A DNA stretch of 64,000 nucleotides from Rhodanobacteraceae bacterium (GTDB taxonomy: Bacteria > Pseudomonadota > Gammaproteobacteria > Xanthomonadales > SZUA-5), in the NCBI GenBank assembly GCA_016713135.1, contig JADJPR010000016.1, positions 62,001 through 126,000 on the forward strand, given 5' to 3'. Position 1 is the stretch's first letter; each line of letters opens with the position of its first letter. Below the pieces are notes generated by a model, which was given only the letters and a program-made list of their open reading frames with translations, ran no database searches and was not told the DNA's origin. The position numbers were made by a program, and so were the translations under genes. Shown here in pieces: positions 45,270 through 53,189 of this stretch.

Positions 45270-45447
45270 GGAAAAAGGAAAAGGGAAAAGGGAAAAAGGG
45301 AAGGCAGACAACCGCCTTTGGAACGCGCCGGAGGGTAATCGTTCCCCGTACCCGCGTAGGCCGGGGTGGCGCGCAGCGACTCCCCGGCGCTTTCGCACGA
45401 ATCCAGAGTGCCGGGGAACGCGCCGATGGCGCGCACCGCCGGCCTAC
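45270..45447. repeat. Purine tract plus GTAG REP hairpin
   Basis: GAAAAAGGAAAAGGGAAAAGG and further repeats look like a lone purine arm of another phrase family. Next comes a REP-like palindrome, CGTAGGCCGGGGTGGCGCGC to GCGCGCACCGCCGGCCTAC. Its terminal CTA is the (reverse) stop codon of the TRAP permease gene. Confidence 0.55.
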
Positions 45448-46817
45448 ATCTGCTGCGGCAGCCACGTGGCGAGACCCGGGAACAGCGCCAGCACCAGCAG
45501 CATGCCAAGCTGGATTGCGATGAACGGGAGCACGCCGCGGTAGATCGCGCTGGTGGGGAAATCCTTCGGCGCGGCGCCGCGCAGGTAGAACAGCGCGAAT
45601 CCGAACGGCGGCGTAAGGAACGAGGTCTGCAGGTTCAGCGCGAGCAGCACGCCCAACCAGATCGGGTCGACACCGAGCGCCAGCAGTGGCGGCGCCACCA
45701 GCGGCACCACGATGAAGGTGATCTCGATGAAGTCGATCAGGAAACCGAGCAGGAACACCACCAGGTTGACGATGATCAGCGCGCCGATCACGCCGCCCGG
45801 CAGATCGGTCAGCAGCGCGTGCACCAGGTCGTCGCCGCCGTAGCCGCGGAACACCAGCGAGAACAGCGCGGCCGCGATCAGGATCAGGTAGACCATGCTG
45901 GTGACCAGCGCAGTCTTGCGCGCGGTTTCGCGCAGCGCCTTGAGCGACAACTGGCCCGCCGCGCCGGCCAGCACCAGCGCCCCGACAGCGCCGATCGCTG
46001 CCGCCTCGGTCGGCGTGGCCAGGCCCCAGACGATCGACCCCAGCACCGCGAAAACCAGCACCACCGGCGGCAGCAGCGCGCGCAGCAGCACGCCAATGCC
46101 GGGCGCATGGCGCATCGCCGCCGGCAGCGCGGGCATGCGCTTCGGTTGCAGCCAGGCGACCGCGATCAGGTAGGCCAGGTAGCCGCCGACCAGCACCAGC
46201 CCGGGCAGCATCGCGCCGGCGAACAGATCGCCCACCGACACCGTCTTCGGCGCGAAGACTCCCTGCGACAACTGCGCCTTCTGGTAGGCGTTGCCGAGCA
46301 CGTCGCCGAGCAGCACCAGGATCACCGACGGCGGGATGATCTGGCCCAGGGTGCCGGCCGAGCAGATGGTGCCGGCGGCGATCCGCGGGTCATAGCCGGC
46401 GCGCAGCATGGTCGGCAGCGCGATCAGGCCCATCGTCACCACGGTGGCGCCGACGATGCCGGTGCTCGCGGCGAGCACCGCGCCGACCAGCATCACCGAG
46501 ATCGCGAGCCCGCCGCGCAGCGAACCGAACAGCCCCGCCATAGCGGTGAGCAGGCGCTCGGCGATCTGCGAGCGCTCCAGCATCACGCCCATGAACACGA
46601 ACAGCGGCACCGCGAGCAGCGTCTCGTTGCCCATGATCCCGAACACGCGGTTGGGGAAGGCGTCGAGGAACACCGGATCGAAGGTGCCGGTGGCAATGCC
46701 GATGCCGGCGAACAGCAGCGACACGCCGGCCAGGGTGAAAGCCACCGGCAAGCCCAGCAGCAGCGCCAGCGCGAGCCCGAAGAAAAGCGCGATCGACAGC
46801 CAGGCCGCGCCGGTCAT
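45444..46817 (-). CDS. TRAP transporter large permease (DctM)
   Basis: A 457-residue membrane protein with about 12 helices and DctM-type motifs such as VPLFVFMGVMLERSQIAERLL, STGIVGATVVTMGLI, IIPPSVILVLLGDVLG and LATPTEAAAIGAVGAL. TRAP transporters take up organic acids or other anions with a periplasmic binding protein, which is absent from this locus. The start overlaps the small-subunit stop. Confidence 0.92.
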   Translation of the reverse strand: MTGAAWLSIALFFGLALALLLGLPVAFTLAGVSLLFAGIGIATGTFDPVFLDAFPNRVFGIMGNETLLAVPLFVFMGVMLERSQIAERLLTAMAGLFGSLRGGLAISVMLVGAVLAASTGIVGATVVTMGLIALPTMLRAGYDPRIAAGTICSAGTLGQIIPPSVILVLLGDVLGNAYQKAQLSQGVFAPKTVSVGDLFAGAMLPGLVLVGGYLAYLIAVAWLQPKRMPALPAAMRHAPGIGVLLRALLPPVVLVFAVLGSIVWGLATPTEAAAIGAVGALVLAGAAGQLSLKALRETARKTALVTSMVYLILIAAALFSLVFRGYGGDDLVHALLTDLPGGVIGALIIVNLVVFLLGFLIDFIEITFIVVPLVAPPLLALGVDPIWLGVLLALNLQTSFLTPPFGFALFYLRGAAPKDFPTSAIYRGVLPFIAIQLGMLLVLALFPGLATWLPQQM

Positions 46818-47362
46818 GCCACCGCCCCGTGCTGGGTTTCACCGGGCGCCGGCGCACCGGCCAGGAAGGCCGCGAAGCGCGCCGCGCGCGCCAGCGCCTG
46901 CACCCCGAGCAGCAGCGCCATCGTCGGGATCAGCGCCTTCTGCAGCCACAGCGCCGGCAATCCGCTCGACTCCTGGCTGCGCTCGCCGATGCGCCAGCTC
47001 TGCAGCACATACTGGTCGCTGACCAGCACGACGAAGACCGCGAAAGGCAGCACCAGCAGCAGCATCCCCAGCACTTCCACCCAGGCGCGCGTGCGCGGCG
47101 ACCAGTGGCGCGACAGCACGTCCACCCGCACATGCTCATCGTGCTGCAGCGCATAGGCGGCGCCGAGCAGGAACACCGCCGAATTCAGCGCCAGCACGCC
47201 CTCGCGCAGCCAGGTCTGCGACCACTGCCAGCCATAGCGAAGCAGCACCACGGCGAACTCGCCGGCGACCACCAGCAGCACCAGCACGCCCAGCAGTGCA
47301 CCGATCCAGCGCACCGGCGCTTCGAGCACTTGGGACAGGCGGATCAGATGGGTGGCAAGCAC
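46814..47362 (-). CDS. TRAP transporter small permease (DctQ)
   Basis: A 182-residue protein with four helices and the family pattern AYALQHDEHVRVDVLSRHW. It overlaps the large permease gene by ATGA. No DctP binding-protein gene flanks the pair; the next gene upstream is a Kef antiporter behind a repeat. Confidence 0.9.
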   Translation of the reverse strand: MLATHLIRLSQVLEAPVRWIGALLGVLVLLVVAGEFAVVLLRYGWQWSQTWLREGVLALNSAVFLLGAAYALQHDEHVRVDVLSRHWSPRTRAWVEVLGMLLLVLPFAVFVVLVSDQYVLQSWRIGERSQESSGLPALWLQKALIPTMALLLGVQALARAARFAAFLAGAPAPGETQHGAVA

Positions 47363-47395
47363 GGGCGGACTCCGTCGAAGCGGCGCAGCATAGCT

Positions 47396-47636
47396 TGGAG
47401 CTGGTGTTGGTGTGGGTTGTTGGTGTTGGACCGAAGCGGAGCAAGCTCCGCTCTACGGCGCGCGAGTAGAGCCGAGCTTGCTCGGCTGACGCGCCTTCAG
47501 GCCCGTCGAACACGGAGACGCCAACCCCCATTCAACGCGGAGACGCAGAGACGCCGGGACTCGGATCGAGCGCGGTTTCCCCCCCGCCCCCCGCCCTCCG
47601 GTTTCTCTGCGCCTGGCGTCTCCGCGTTGAATGGGG
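47396..47636. repeat. Composite of three repeat types
   Basis: In order: a purine arm GAGCTGGTGTTGGTGTGGGT, a GTAG-type hairpin (AAGCGGAGCAAGCTCCGCTC, then AGTAGAGCCGAGCTTGCTCG), and an ACGCGGAGACGC palindrome with the complement GGCGTCTCCGCGTTGAATG. The gap holds no gene. Confidence 0.65.
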
Positions 47637-47644
47637 CCTGAGTA

Positions 47645-49447
47645 TCAGCCGCGCCGGTCGCGCATCCCGCTATCCCCTGCCTCGAACAGCGCGACCAGAT
47701 CCTTGCGCGACTGCTCAGTGCTCTGGATCAGGGCGGATTCGTCGTCGTAGACCAGGTGCTGCTCGATCAGCAGTTGCTCGTCGAACTGGCGGAAGCGCTC
47801 GACGCGCTCGGCGGCATCGTGCGGCTGGAAACCGATGCCTTCGAGCGTGCGCCGGGTCAGTTCCAGCGAGGAATGCAGGGTCTCGCGGATGATCTCGTCG
47901 ACGCCGAGGTCCATCAGCTTGAAGGCATGCTGGCGGTTGCGCGCGCGTGCCAGGATGCGCAACGACGGATACAGCCGGCGCACCACGCGGGCCACGCGCA
48001 GGGAGTGCTCCGGATCGTCCAGCGCGAGGATGAACACCTTGGCCTCGCCCACCTTGGCCGCGCGCAGGATCTCGGGGCGCGCGGGATCGCCGTAGTAGAG
48101 CTTGGTGCCGAAGCGGCGGCTGAAATCGACCTGCTCGCTCGACGGCTCGATCACCGTGAACGAAATCTGCTGCGCCGCGAGCACGCGGCCCGGAATCTGG
48201 CCGACGCGGCCAAAGCCGGCGATCACCGCGTCGACCTGCTCGCCCGGCAACTGGTCGAACTCGCGCCTGGGTTGCGCGCGCTGCGCGCGGCGGTCGACCA
48301 GCGCGACCAGCGCCAGCACCAGCACCGGGGTCAGCGCCATCGCCAGCGCCACCACCAGGTTCAGCAGCGCCGCCAGTTCGGGCGGCAACAGCTGCGCGCG
48401 CTCGGCGGTGGCGAATACCACGAAAGCAAACTCGCCGCCCGAGGCCAGCAGCGCCGCCAGCAGCAGGCTGGCGCGCTGGGTGTAGCGGAAGGCCAGGCCG
48501 ACCGCCCACATCACGCTGACCTGCAGCCCGAGCACGCCGAGCACCAGCGCGAGCACGATCAGCGGCTTCGCCGCGAGCAGCGAGAGGTCCAGGCTCATGC
48601 CCACGCCCATGAAGAACAAACCGAGCAGCAGGCCCTTGAACGGCTCGATGTGCGATTCCAGCTCGTGGCGGTACTCGGAATCCGCCAGCAACACGCCGGC
48701 GAGGAAGGCGCCGAGTCCCATCGACAAACCGGCCTGCTGCATCAGCAGCGCGGTGCCGAGCACCACCAGCAGCGCGGTCGCGGTGAACACCTCGACCAGG
48801 CCGGTGCGCGCGACGATGCGGAACAGCGGCCGCAGCAGGTAGCGTCCGGCGACCACCACCGCGAGGATGCTGCCGATCACCAGTCCCACAGACAGCCACG
48901 CCGGCCGTGTCGCGGTCTGCGCTTCCCCCACTGCCAGCAACGGGATCAGCGCCAGCACCGGCACCGCCACCAGGTCCTGGAACAGGAACACGCCGAAGCT
49001 GGCGCGGCCGTGTTCCGAGGTCAGCTCCGAGCGCTCGGCGAGAATCTGCACGCCAACGGCGGTGGACGACAGGGCCAGACCGAAGCCGGCGATCGTCGCG
49101 GCCGCCAACGGCAGGCCGAGCGCCAGCCCGGCCAGCGCGAACAGCAGTGTCACCAGCCCCATCTGGGTGGCGCCCAGCCCGAACAGCAGCCGGCGCATCA
49201 CCCACAGCCGCTGCGGCGACAGCTCCAGCCCGAGCAGAAACAGCAGCATCACCACGCCGATTTCGGAGAAGGTCAGCACCAGTCCCGGATCCCCGACCAG
49301 CCCGAGCACCTGCGGGCCGATCAGCACGCCGGCGATCAGGTAGCCCAGCACCGCGCCCAGCTGCGCCCGCTTCGACAGCGGCACGGCGAACACGGTCGCC
49401 GCGAGGAAGATCACGGCGTAGAGCAGGAAACGGTGTTCGTCGTGCAT
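47645..49447 (-). CDS. Kef/CPA2-type cation:proton antiporter with TrkA-N domain
   Basis: The 600-residue protein has an N-terminal Na+/H+-exchanger membrane domain of about 12 helices (LGYLIAGVLIGPQVLGLVGD, SSTAVGVQIL, FLFQDLVAVPVLALIPLL) and a cytoplasmic RCK/TrkA-N domain with GFGRVGQIPGR and YYGDPARPEILRAA. It resembles KefB/KefC. Potassium efflux under electrophile stress is the known role of the family; here it is inferred. Confidence 0.9.
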   Translation of the reverse strand: MHDEHRFLLYAVIFLAATVFAVPLSKRAQLGAVLGYLIAGVLIGPQVLGLVGDPGLVLTFSEIGVVMLLFLLGLELSPQRLWVMRRLLFGLGATQMGLVTLLFALAGLALGLPLAAATIAGFGLALSSTAVGVQILAERSELTSEHGRASFGVFLFQDLVAVPVLALIPLLAVGEAQTATRPAWLSVGLVIGSILAVVVAGRYLLRPLFRIVARTGLVEVFTATALLVVLGTALLMQQAGLSMGLGAFLAGVLLADSEYRHELESHIEPFKGLLLGLFFMGVGMSLDLSLLAAKPLIVLALVLGVLGLQVSVMWAVGLAFRYTQRASLLLAALLASGGEFAFVVFATAERAQLLPPELAALLNLVVALAMALTPVLVLALVALVDRRAQRAQPRREFDQLPGEQVDAVIAGFGRVGQIPGRVLAAQQISFTVIEPSSEQVDFSRRFGTKLYYGDPARPEILRAAKVGEAKVFILALDDPEHSLRVARVVRRLYPSLRILARARNRQHAFKLMDLGVDEIIRETLHSSLELTRRTLEGIGFQPHDAAERVERFRQFDEQLLIEQHLVYDDESALIQSTEQSRKDLVALFEAGDSGMRDRRG

Positions 49448-49495
49448 GGGCGGCGGGCTTGGCGAGTGTGCCGTGATTGTAGGCGGAGCGCCGGG

Positions 49496-49550
49496 TTGGA
49501 GCGGGTGATGGAGCGGGTGTTGGTGTGGGTTGTAGGTGTTGGACCAAGCC
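49496..49550 (+). repeat. Single purine arm, GGTGTTGGTGTGGGTTG phrase
   Basis: GGTGTTGGTGTGGGTTGTAGG follows the Kef start region without an adjacent complement. The complementary arms appear only at 51.83-51.94 kb, beyond the group II intron, which suggests that the intron landed inside such an element. Confidence 0.5.
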
Positions 49551-49602
49551 GCGGGACCAGCCGCCGGATAGGGTCGGGAAGGCTCGCGCCTCCCCGCCCT
49601 CC

Positions 49603-49635
49603 GAACCGTACGTGCGGTTCTCCCGCATACGGCTC
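49603..49635 (-). ncRNA. Group II intron domain V
   Basis: GAGCCGTATGCGGGAGAACC then GCACGTACGGTTC forms the 33-base catalytic hairpin, with the AGC triad near its 5' end and complementary outer stem GAGCCGTA / TACGGTTC. This is the most diagnostic part of the intron and it is intact. Confidence 0.85.
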
Positions 49636-49654
49636 TCCAGTTGGTGGTTTCCTC

Positions 49655-50860
49655 TGGGATTGGCTCGCCGCTGTCGGGCTTCGGTCATGGTGAAAGTCCG
49701 ACAGCAGCGAAGAGGCTTGGCCAGCGGTGGTGGCGCAGGGCCGGCCCCGGTCGCTTGTCTTTTTGCGCAGAAGTGCCGCACCGACGACGGAGGAAGCCGT
49801 CGAGGATGCGGAAGATTCACGCTGAGCGTGTTTGAGTAGTTGAACCAGCCGCGCAACATTGATTCAGCCCGCGACGATTTGCCCGAGGCTTGCCCTCGGT
49901 CCGCCGCCGCCGCGGATCTTCGCCTTCAGCGCCTTCAGGCTCTTGTCGCGACCCAGCGCCGACCCGTCTCGAAGCGGTAGCCCAGGAACTCAAGCCTTGG
50001 CCCGCATCCGGCATCGCCCAGCGCCTTGTCCGGATGCAGCTGCAGGCCTTCCGCCGCCACCAGCGCCCACCTCCACGCGGGTCGCTTCCGCTGCGGTCTG
50101 CACAGAATCACGAAATCTCGGCATAGCGCCCGGACCAGGCCAGCCAGCTTCACGTCCAGATCGTGCAGGTACAGATTCGCCAGCAGCGGACTGATCACCG
50201 CCCCTGCGGCGTGCCGCCGTCGGCTTCCAGCGCTTCAGCTCCTGCCCCTCCAGCCGTCCACCAGCCAAAGCGACTATCGCTGATGGCGCGCCAACCTCTT
50301 ACCGGTCGTGCGGAATGCTGTCGAAGTACCCCAGGTCGGCATCCACCACCGTGTGGCCCGCCTGCAGCAGCCCATCGACCACTGCAGCGCCAGCCGTCCG
50401 GGCGGAACCCGAAACCCGTCGGGCAAACATCTGCTCAAAATCGGTTCGATCACCCGCTTCACCGCCGCTTGCGCCCGCGGTCGCGGACCGTCGGGATACC
50501 CAGCGGACGCAACTTGCCGTCCGCCTTCTCGATCTCCACCCGACGACCGGCAGCGGCCGATAACGCCCTGATTCCAGCTCCTGCCCCAACTCACCCAAGT
50601 ACCGATCCAGATGGCCCGCAAACCGCTCCACGCTCAGCCGATCGACTCCCGCCGCGCCGCGATTCACCAACACCTGTTGCCAGGCCGATCGCAGCGTCGC
50701 CGGTCGATATACCTTGTCGATCAAACTGAACCACTTGCCTCCTCGGACGCCGTTGCCCAGCGCCGCCAACATGCGCTCCGTCCAGATCGTGCGGTCTACC
50801 CAGGCCCAATCCTCCGGCCGGTTCGACGCCACTTTGCTTAGATCCTGCGATCACTGCCGC
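49655..50860 (-). pseudogene. Group II intron reverse transcriptase/maturase, many frameshifts
   Basis: Pieces of one LtrA-type protein appear in all three minus frames: WVDRTIWTERMLAALGNGV and GGKWFSLIDKVYRP (N-terminus), QAAVKRVIEPI, VVDADLGYFDSIPHDR, GVISPLLANLYLHDLDVKLAG-like, DFVILCR, FLGYRFETGRRWV and MLRGWFNYS. The catalytic YADD box reads LCRD because a base is missing. At least six indels are needed to restore the frame. It cannot encode a functional maturase as read. Confidence 0.8.
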
Positions 50861-51372
50861 AGCTTCGCTTGCGCTCGCTCATCCCAAACTTCCCGCCTCC
50901 ACCTTCCTGTCCCGCTTCCCTACCCGCGGGTTCTGTGACCGCGGCTCTCGCGTACACCCCAGTAGGACTTAGTCGGGTGTGCCCCCAGCGCGATGTCGCT
51001 GCCCCGACAGCGAAGCCATTCCCCACGATGCCGACACGGTACTACCAGGACTCGACCCTGCGACCGTCACCACGGCCACAGGTCTCCCCGCTTCACCCAC
51101 CCACACGTCCTCGACGTTCCGCCTCCAACCACGGACGGCCCGGCCATCGCTTTAGCAGCCAAATCAGCGTGACCAGTCACTTCCAGACTTCGCCTTCTCC
51201 CAGCCAGCTCGTCGCCGTTCCACGCCGAATCGAGTTCGTCAACCTACGGACCGCCAGTTCGCTTCCGGTTGCTCTCCACCCCATCTGCGACGCAGTTACC
51301 TTCAGCTACGGGGACTTGGCTTACCCCGACACGGACTTCCACCGTGCTGTGTGAGTGCGCTCGCGGGCGCAC

Positions 51373-51443
51373 TGGGAGCGGCTTCAGCCGCGATCTTTGC
51401 TGACGGCCGCAGGAAAAGATCCCCGACAGAGTCGGCTCTCACC
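51373..51443. repeat. GGGAGCGGCTTCAGCCGCGATC hairpin repeat
   Basis: GGGAGCGGCTTCAGCCGCGAT and, 40 bases on, GACAGAGTCGGCTCTCACC form the repeat pattern also found at 59.68 kb (with CGGACAGAGTCCGCTCCCAC) and, as a half, near 30.34 kb. Related repeats are widespread in Pseudomonas and Xanthomonadales genomes. Confidence 0.6.
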
Positions 51444-51800
51444 AAACATCCGATACCTCATTGATCTGAAAAGCATTTTGTCCGCAAAGGACGCGAAGGA
51501 CGCAAAGAAGAGCGGAAACCGCTTTCGCTTCCTTTGCGTTCTTTGCGTCCTTTGCGGACAAGAAAAGTGGCGCGGGTCGCGAAGAAGTTCGATGCGCGAA
51601 TAAGCGCACCGCCAGGGGCGACCGGAACTCTCACCGAACATGTCGCAAGACATTGATTCAGCAATGACAATTCGGAGTGCACGAGGGCACGAGGGCAAGA
51701 GGGCACGCAAAGGCGCTCTTTCGCACCGAAGCGGCTCTTGCGTGCCCTCGTGTCCTCGTGGCCTCGTACCCAGTTGGATGCGCGAACAAGCGCACCGGCA
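51434..51800. repeat. Two tandem units with equal flanks and different palindromic cores
   Basis: Unit 1 (about 51434-51627) and unit 2 (51628-51800) both begin CTCTCACCRAACAT...CATTGAT and end GATGCGCGAAYAAGCGCACCG. Their cores differ: unit 1 has CGCAAAGGACGCGAAGGACGC and its complement (51478-51563), unit 2 has GCACGAGGGCACGAGGGCAAG and its complement (51678-51768). Confidence 0.65.
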
Positions 51801-51825
51801 GGCAGGGCCGACAACCCGCCACCCC

Positions 51826-51936
51826 AACCAACACTAACAACCCACACCAACACCAGCCCTTGCGCCAACATCAACAACCGACACCAACACCAGCCCTTGC
51901 GCCAACACCAACAACCCACACCAACACCAGCCCTTA
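51826..51936. repeat. Three 37-bp tandem repeats ending at the lpxL stop
   Basis: Three copies of CCAACACCAACAACCCACAC continuing CAACACCAGCCCTTGCG, with a few changes, run directly into the TAA (reverse TTA) of the acyltransferase gene. They are pyrimidine arms of the GGTGTTGGTGTGGGTTG phrase. Confidence 0.8.
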
Positions 51937-52797
51937 CCGATACGGCGAGGCCGCCCCATCCGGCTGGATGCCAAAGCGCTTGTAGGTCCATTGGTACTGC
52001 GCCGGACACTGGCGCGCCAGCGCCTCGATCGCGGCGTTCATCGCCGCCGTGTCGGGCGCGCCGCCGAGGTCGATGAAGCGCACCGCAAAGCCCGCGCCGC
52101 GCGGCAGGCGTTCTACCCAGGCGTACAGCACGCGCGCGCCGGTGCGCTGGGCGAGTTTGGGGAACAGCGCCATGGTCAGCGCCGGGTGGCCGAAGAAGGG
52201 GGCGAAATCGCCCTCGCCCACCTTCGGCTGCTGGTCCGGCAGGATGCCGACCACGCCGCCGTCCTTCAGCCGCTTGAGCAGGGTGCGCACACCGGCGGGC
52301 TCGGCGCGCACCGGCTCGGCGCCGAGGCGTCCGCGACAACGGTTGATCAGCGTCTCCACCCAGGCCAGGCGTGGCGGACGGTAAAGGATCGCCACCGGCG
52401 CGGTGCGGCTCAGGTACAGGTTCAGCGCCTCCCAGGCGCCCAGGTGCGGCGCTGCGATCAGCACGCCTTTGCCGGCGGCGATCGCGTCGAGAAACAGGCG
52501 CTCGCCCTCGACCACCCGGATCGCGCGCGCCAGGGTGGCGGGGCTGCGCGACCACAGCCAGGGCAGTTCCAGCGCGGTGCGCCCGGTCTCGGCCAGGGTG
52601 CGCCGCAGCAGCTCGTCCCGCGCGGCGGTGTCCAGCTCCGGAAAGCACAGGCGCAGGTTGATCGCCGCCACTCGCGCCTCACGAAAGCCAGCGCGTAGCC
52701 ACAACCAGCCGAGTCCCGCACCCAGCAGATGCAGCAGCACCAGCGGCAGTCGGCCCAACAGCCACAGCAGCGTTTGAATCGAACGCGACAAGACCAT
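51934..52797 (-). CDS. LpxL/HtrB-type lipid A acyltransferase
   Basis: The 287-residue membrane-associated acyltransferase adds a secondary acyl chain to lipid A. It has an N-terminal hydrophobic anchor (LLWLLGRLPLVLLHLLGAGLG), the H-x4-E catalytic motif H118-E123 (HLGAWE), and RLKDGGVVGILPDQQPKVGEGDFAPFFGHPA, typical of LpxL/LpxM. It cannot be assigned to LpxL or LpxM by sequence alone. Confidence 0.88.
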   Translation of the reverse strand: MVLSRSIQTLLWLLGRLPLVLLHLLGAGLGWLWLRAGFREARVAAINLRLCFPELDTAARDELLRRTLAETGRTALELPWLWSRSPATLARAIRVVEGERLFLDAIAAGKGVLIAAPHLGAWEALNLYLSRTAPVAILYRPPRLAWVETLINRCRGRLGAEPVRAEPAGVRTLLKRLKDGGVVGILPDQQPKVGEGDFAPFFGHPALTMALFPKLAQRTGARVLYAWVERLPRGAGFAVRFIDLGGAPDTAAMNAAIEALARQCPAQYQWTYKRFGIQPDGAASPYR

Positions 52798-53052
52798 GAA
52801 TCGGCGAACTCAGGGGCGGCGAGCATAGCCCCGCCGAATGGCGCGCGCGGCATGCAGGCATCGTTGCGTCGTGGTGAGCCTGGTGTTGATCGCGTGGAAG
52901 CTGATCGGGAACAAGCGCTGGTCGCGCTGCGCATGGACCTTGCCCCGATCGGCGCATCCCAACGGAGATTCCGCCATGACAACCAACCCGGCGATCGCCC
53001 GCAGTCTTCCGCCGGCGCTCCGATGTGAAACGCGACCAGATCTCAAGACGCC

Positions 53053-53066
53053 TTGACCCACATCAG
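53053..53066 (+). promoter_or_regulatory. FNR/DNR-like site upstream of norB
   Basis: TTGACCCACATCAG matches the FNR/DNR consensus TTGAT-N4-ATCAA at eight of ten positions and lies 124 bases before the norB start. The 392-base gap it occupies holds no other gene; a 26-codon frame starting at 52976 with GGAG before it may be a remnant. Confidence 0.4.
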
Positions 53067-53189
53067 GTGCGGACATCAATTCGGCGGTCGCCGGGTGCGA
53101 ATCGCTCGCATCTGACCCAGGTCATTTTCGCGCGCGGGGTACCCCGAGGAGCATCCGCTGCGACACATTCCAATTCCGCGGAGGCGGCC

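Larger units (their letters stand above)
49568..51345 (-). mobile_element. Decayed group II intron
   Basis: On the minus strand the 5' part contains the structured segment GGGGTAAGCCAAGTCCCCGT and AGCTGAAGGTAACTGC, then a degenerate maturase, then a canonical domain V and a domain-VI-like hairpin (GGGGAGGCGCGAGCCTTCCC) ending CCCTAT. The 3' end is placed at 49568; the 5' end is uncertain (about 51345-51380). A short inverted repeat AGTGCGC...GCGCACT lies just outside the 5' end. Confidence 0.75.

Noticed and set aside
51826..51936. Possible CRISPR array (three 37-bp repeats)
   Set aside because: The copies are directly adjacent with no unique spacers and no cas genes nearby; they are tandem arms of a palindromic phrase.
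53155..53171. TGCGACACATTCCAATT before norB as a sixth copy of the copper-cluster dyad
   Set aside because: Only the left half matches; the right half is absent, so it is not counted.
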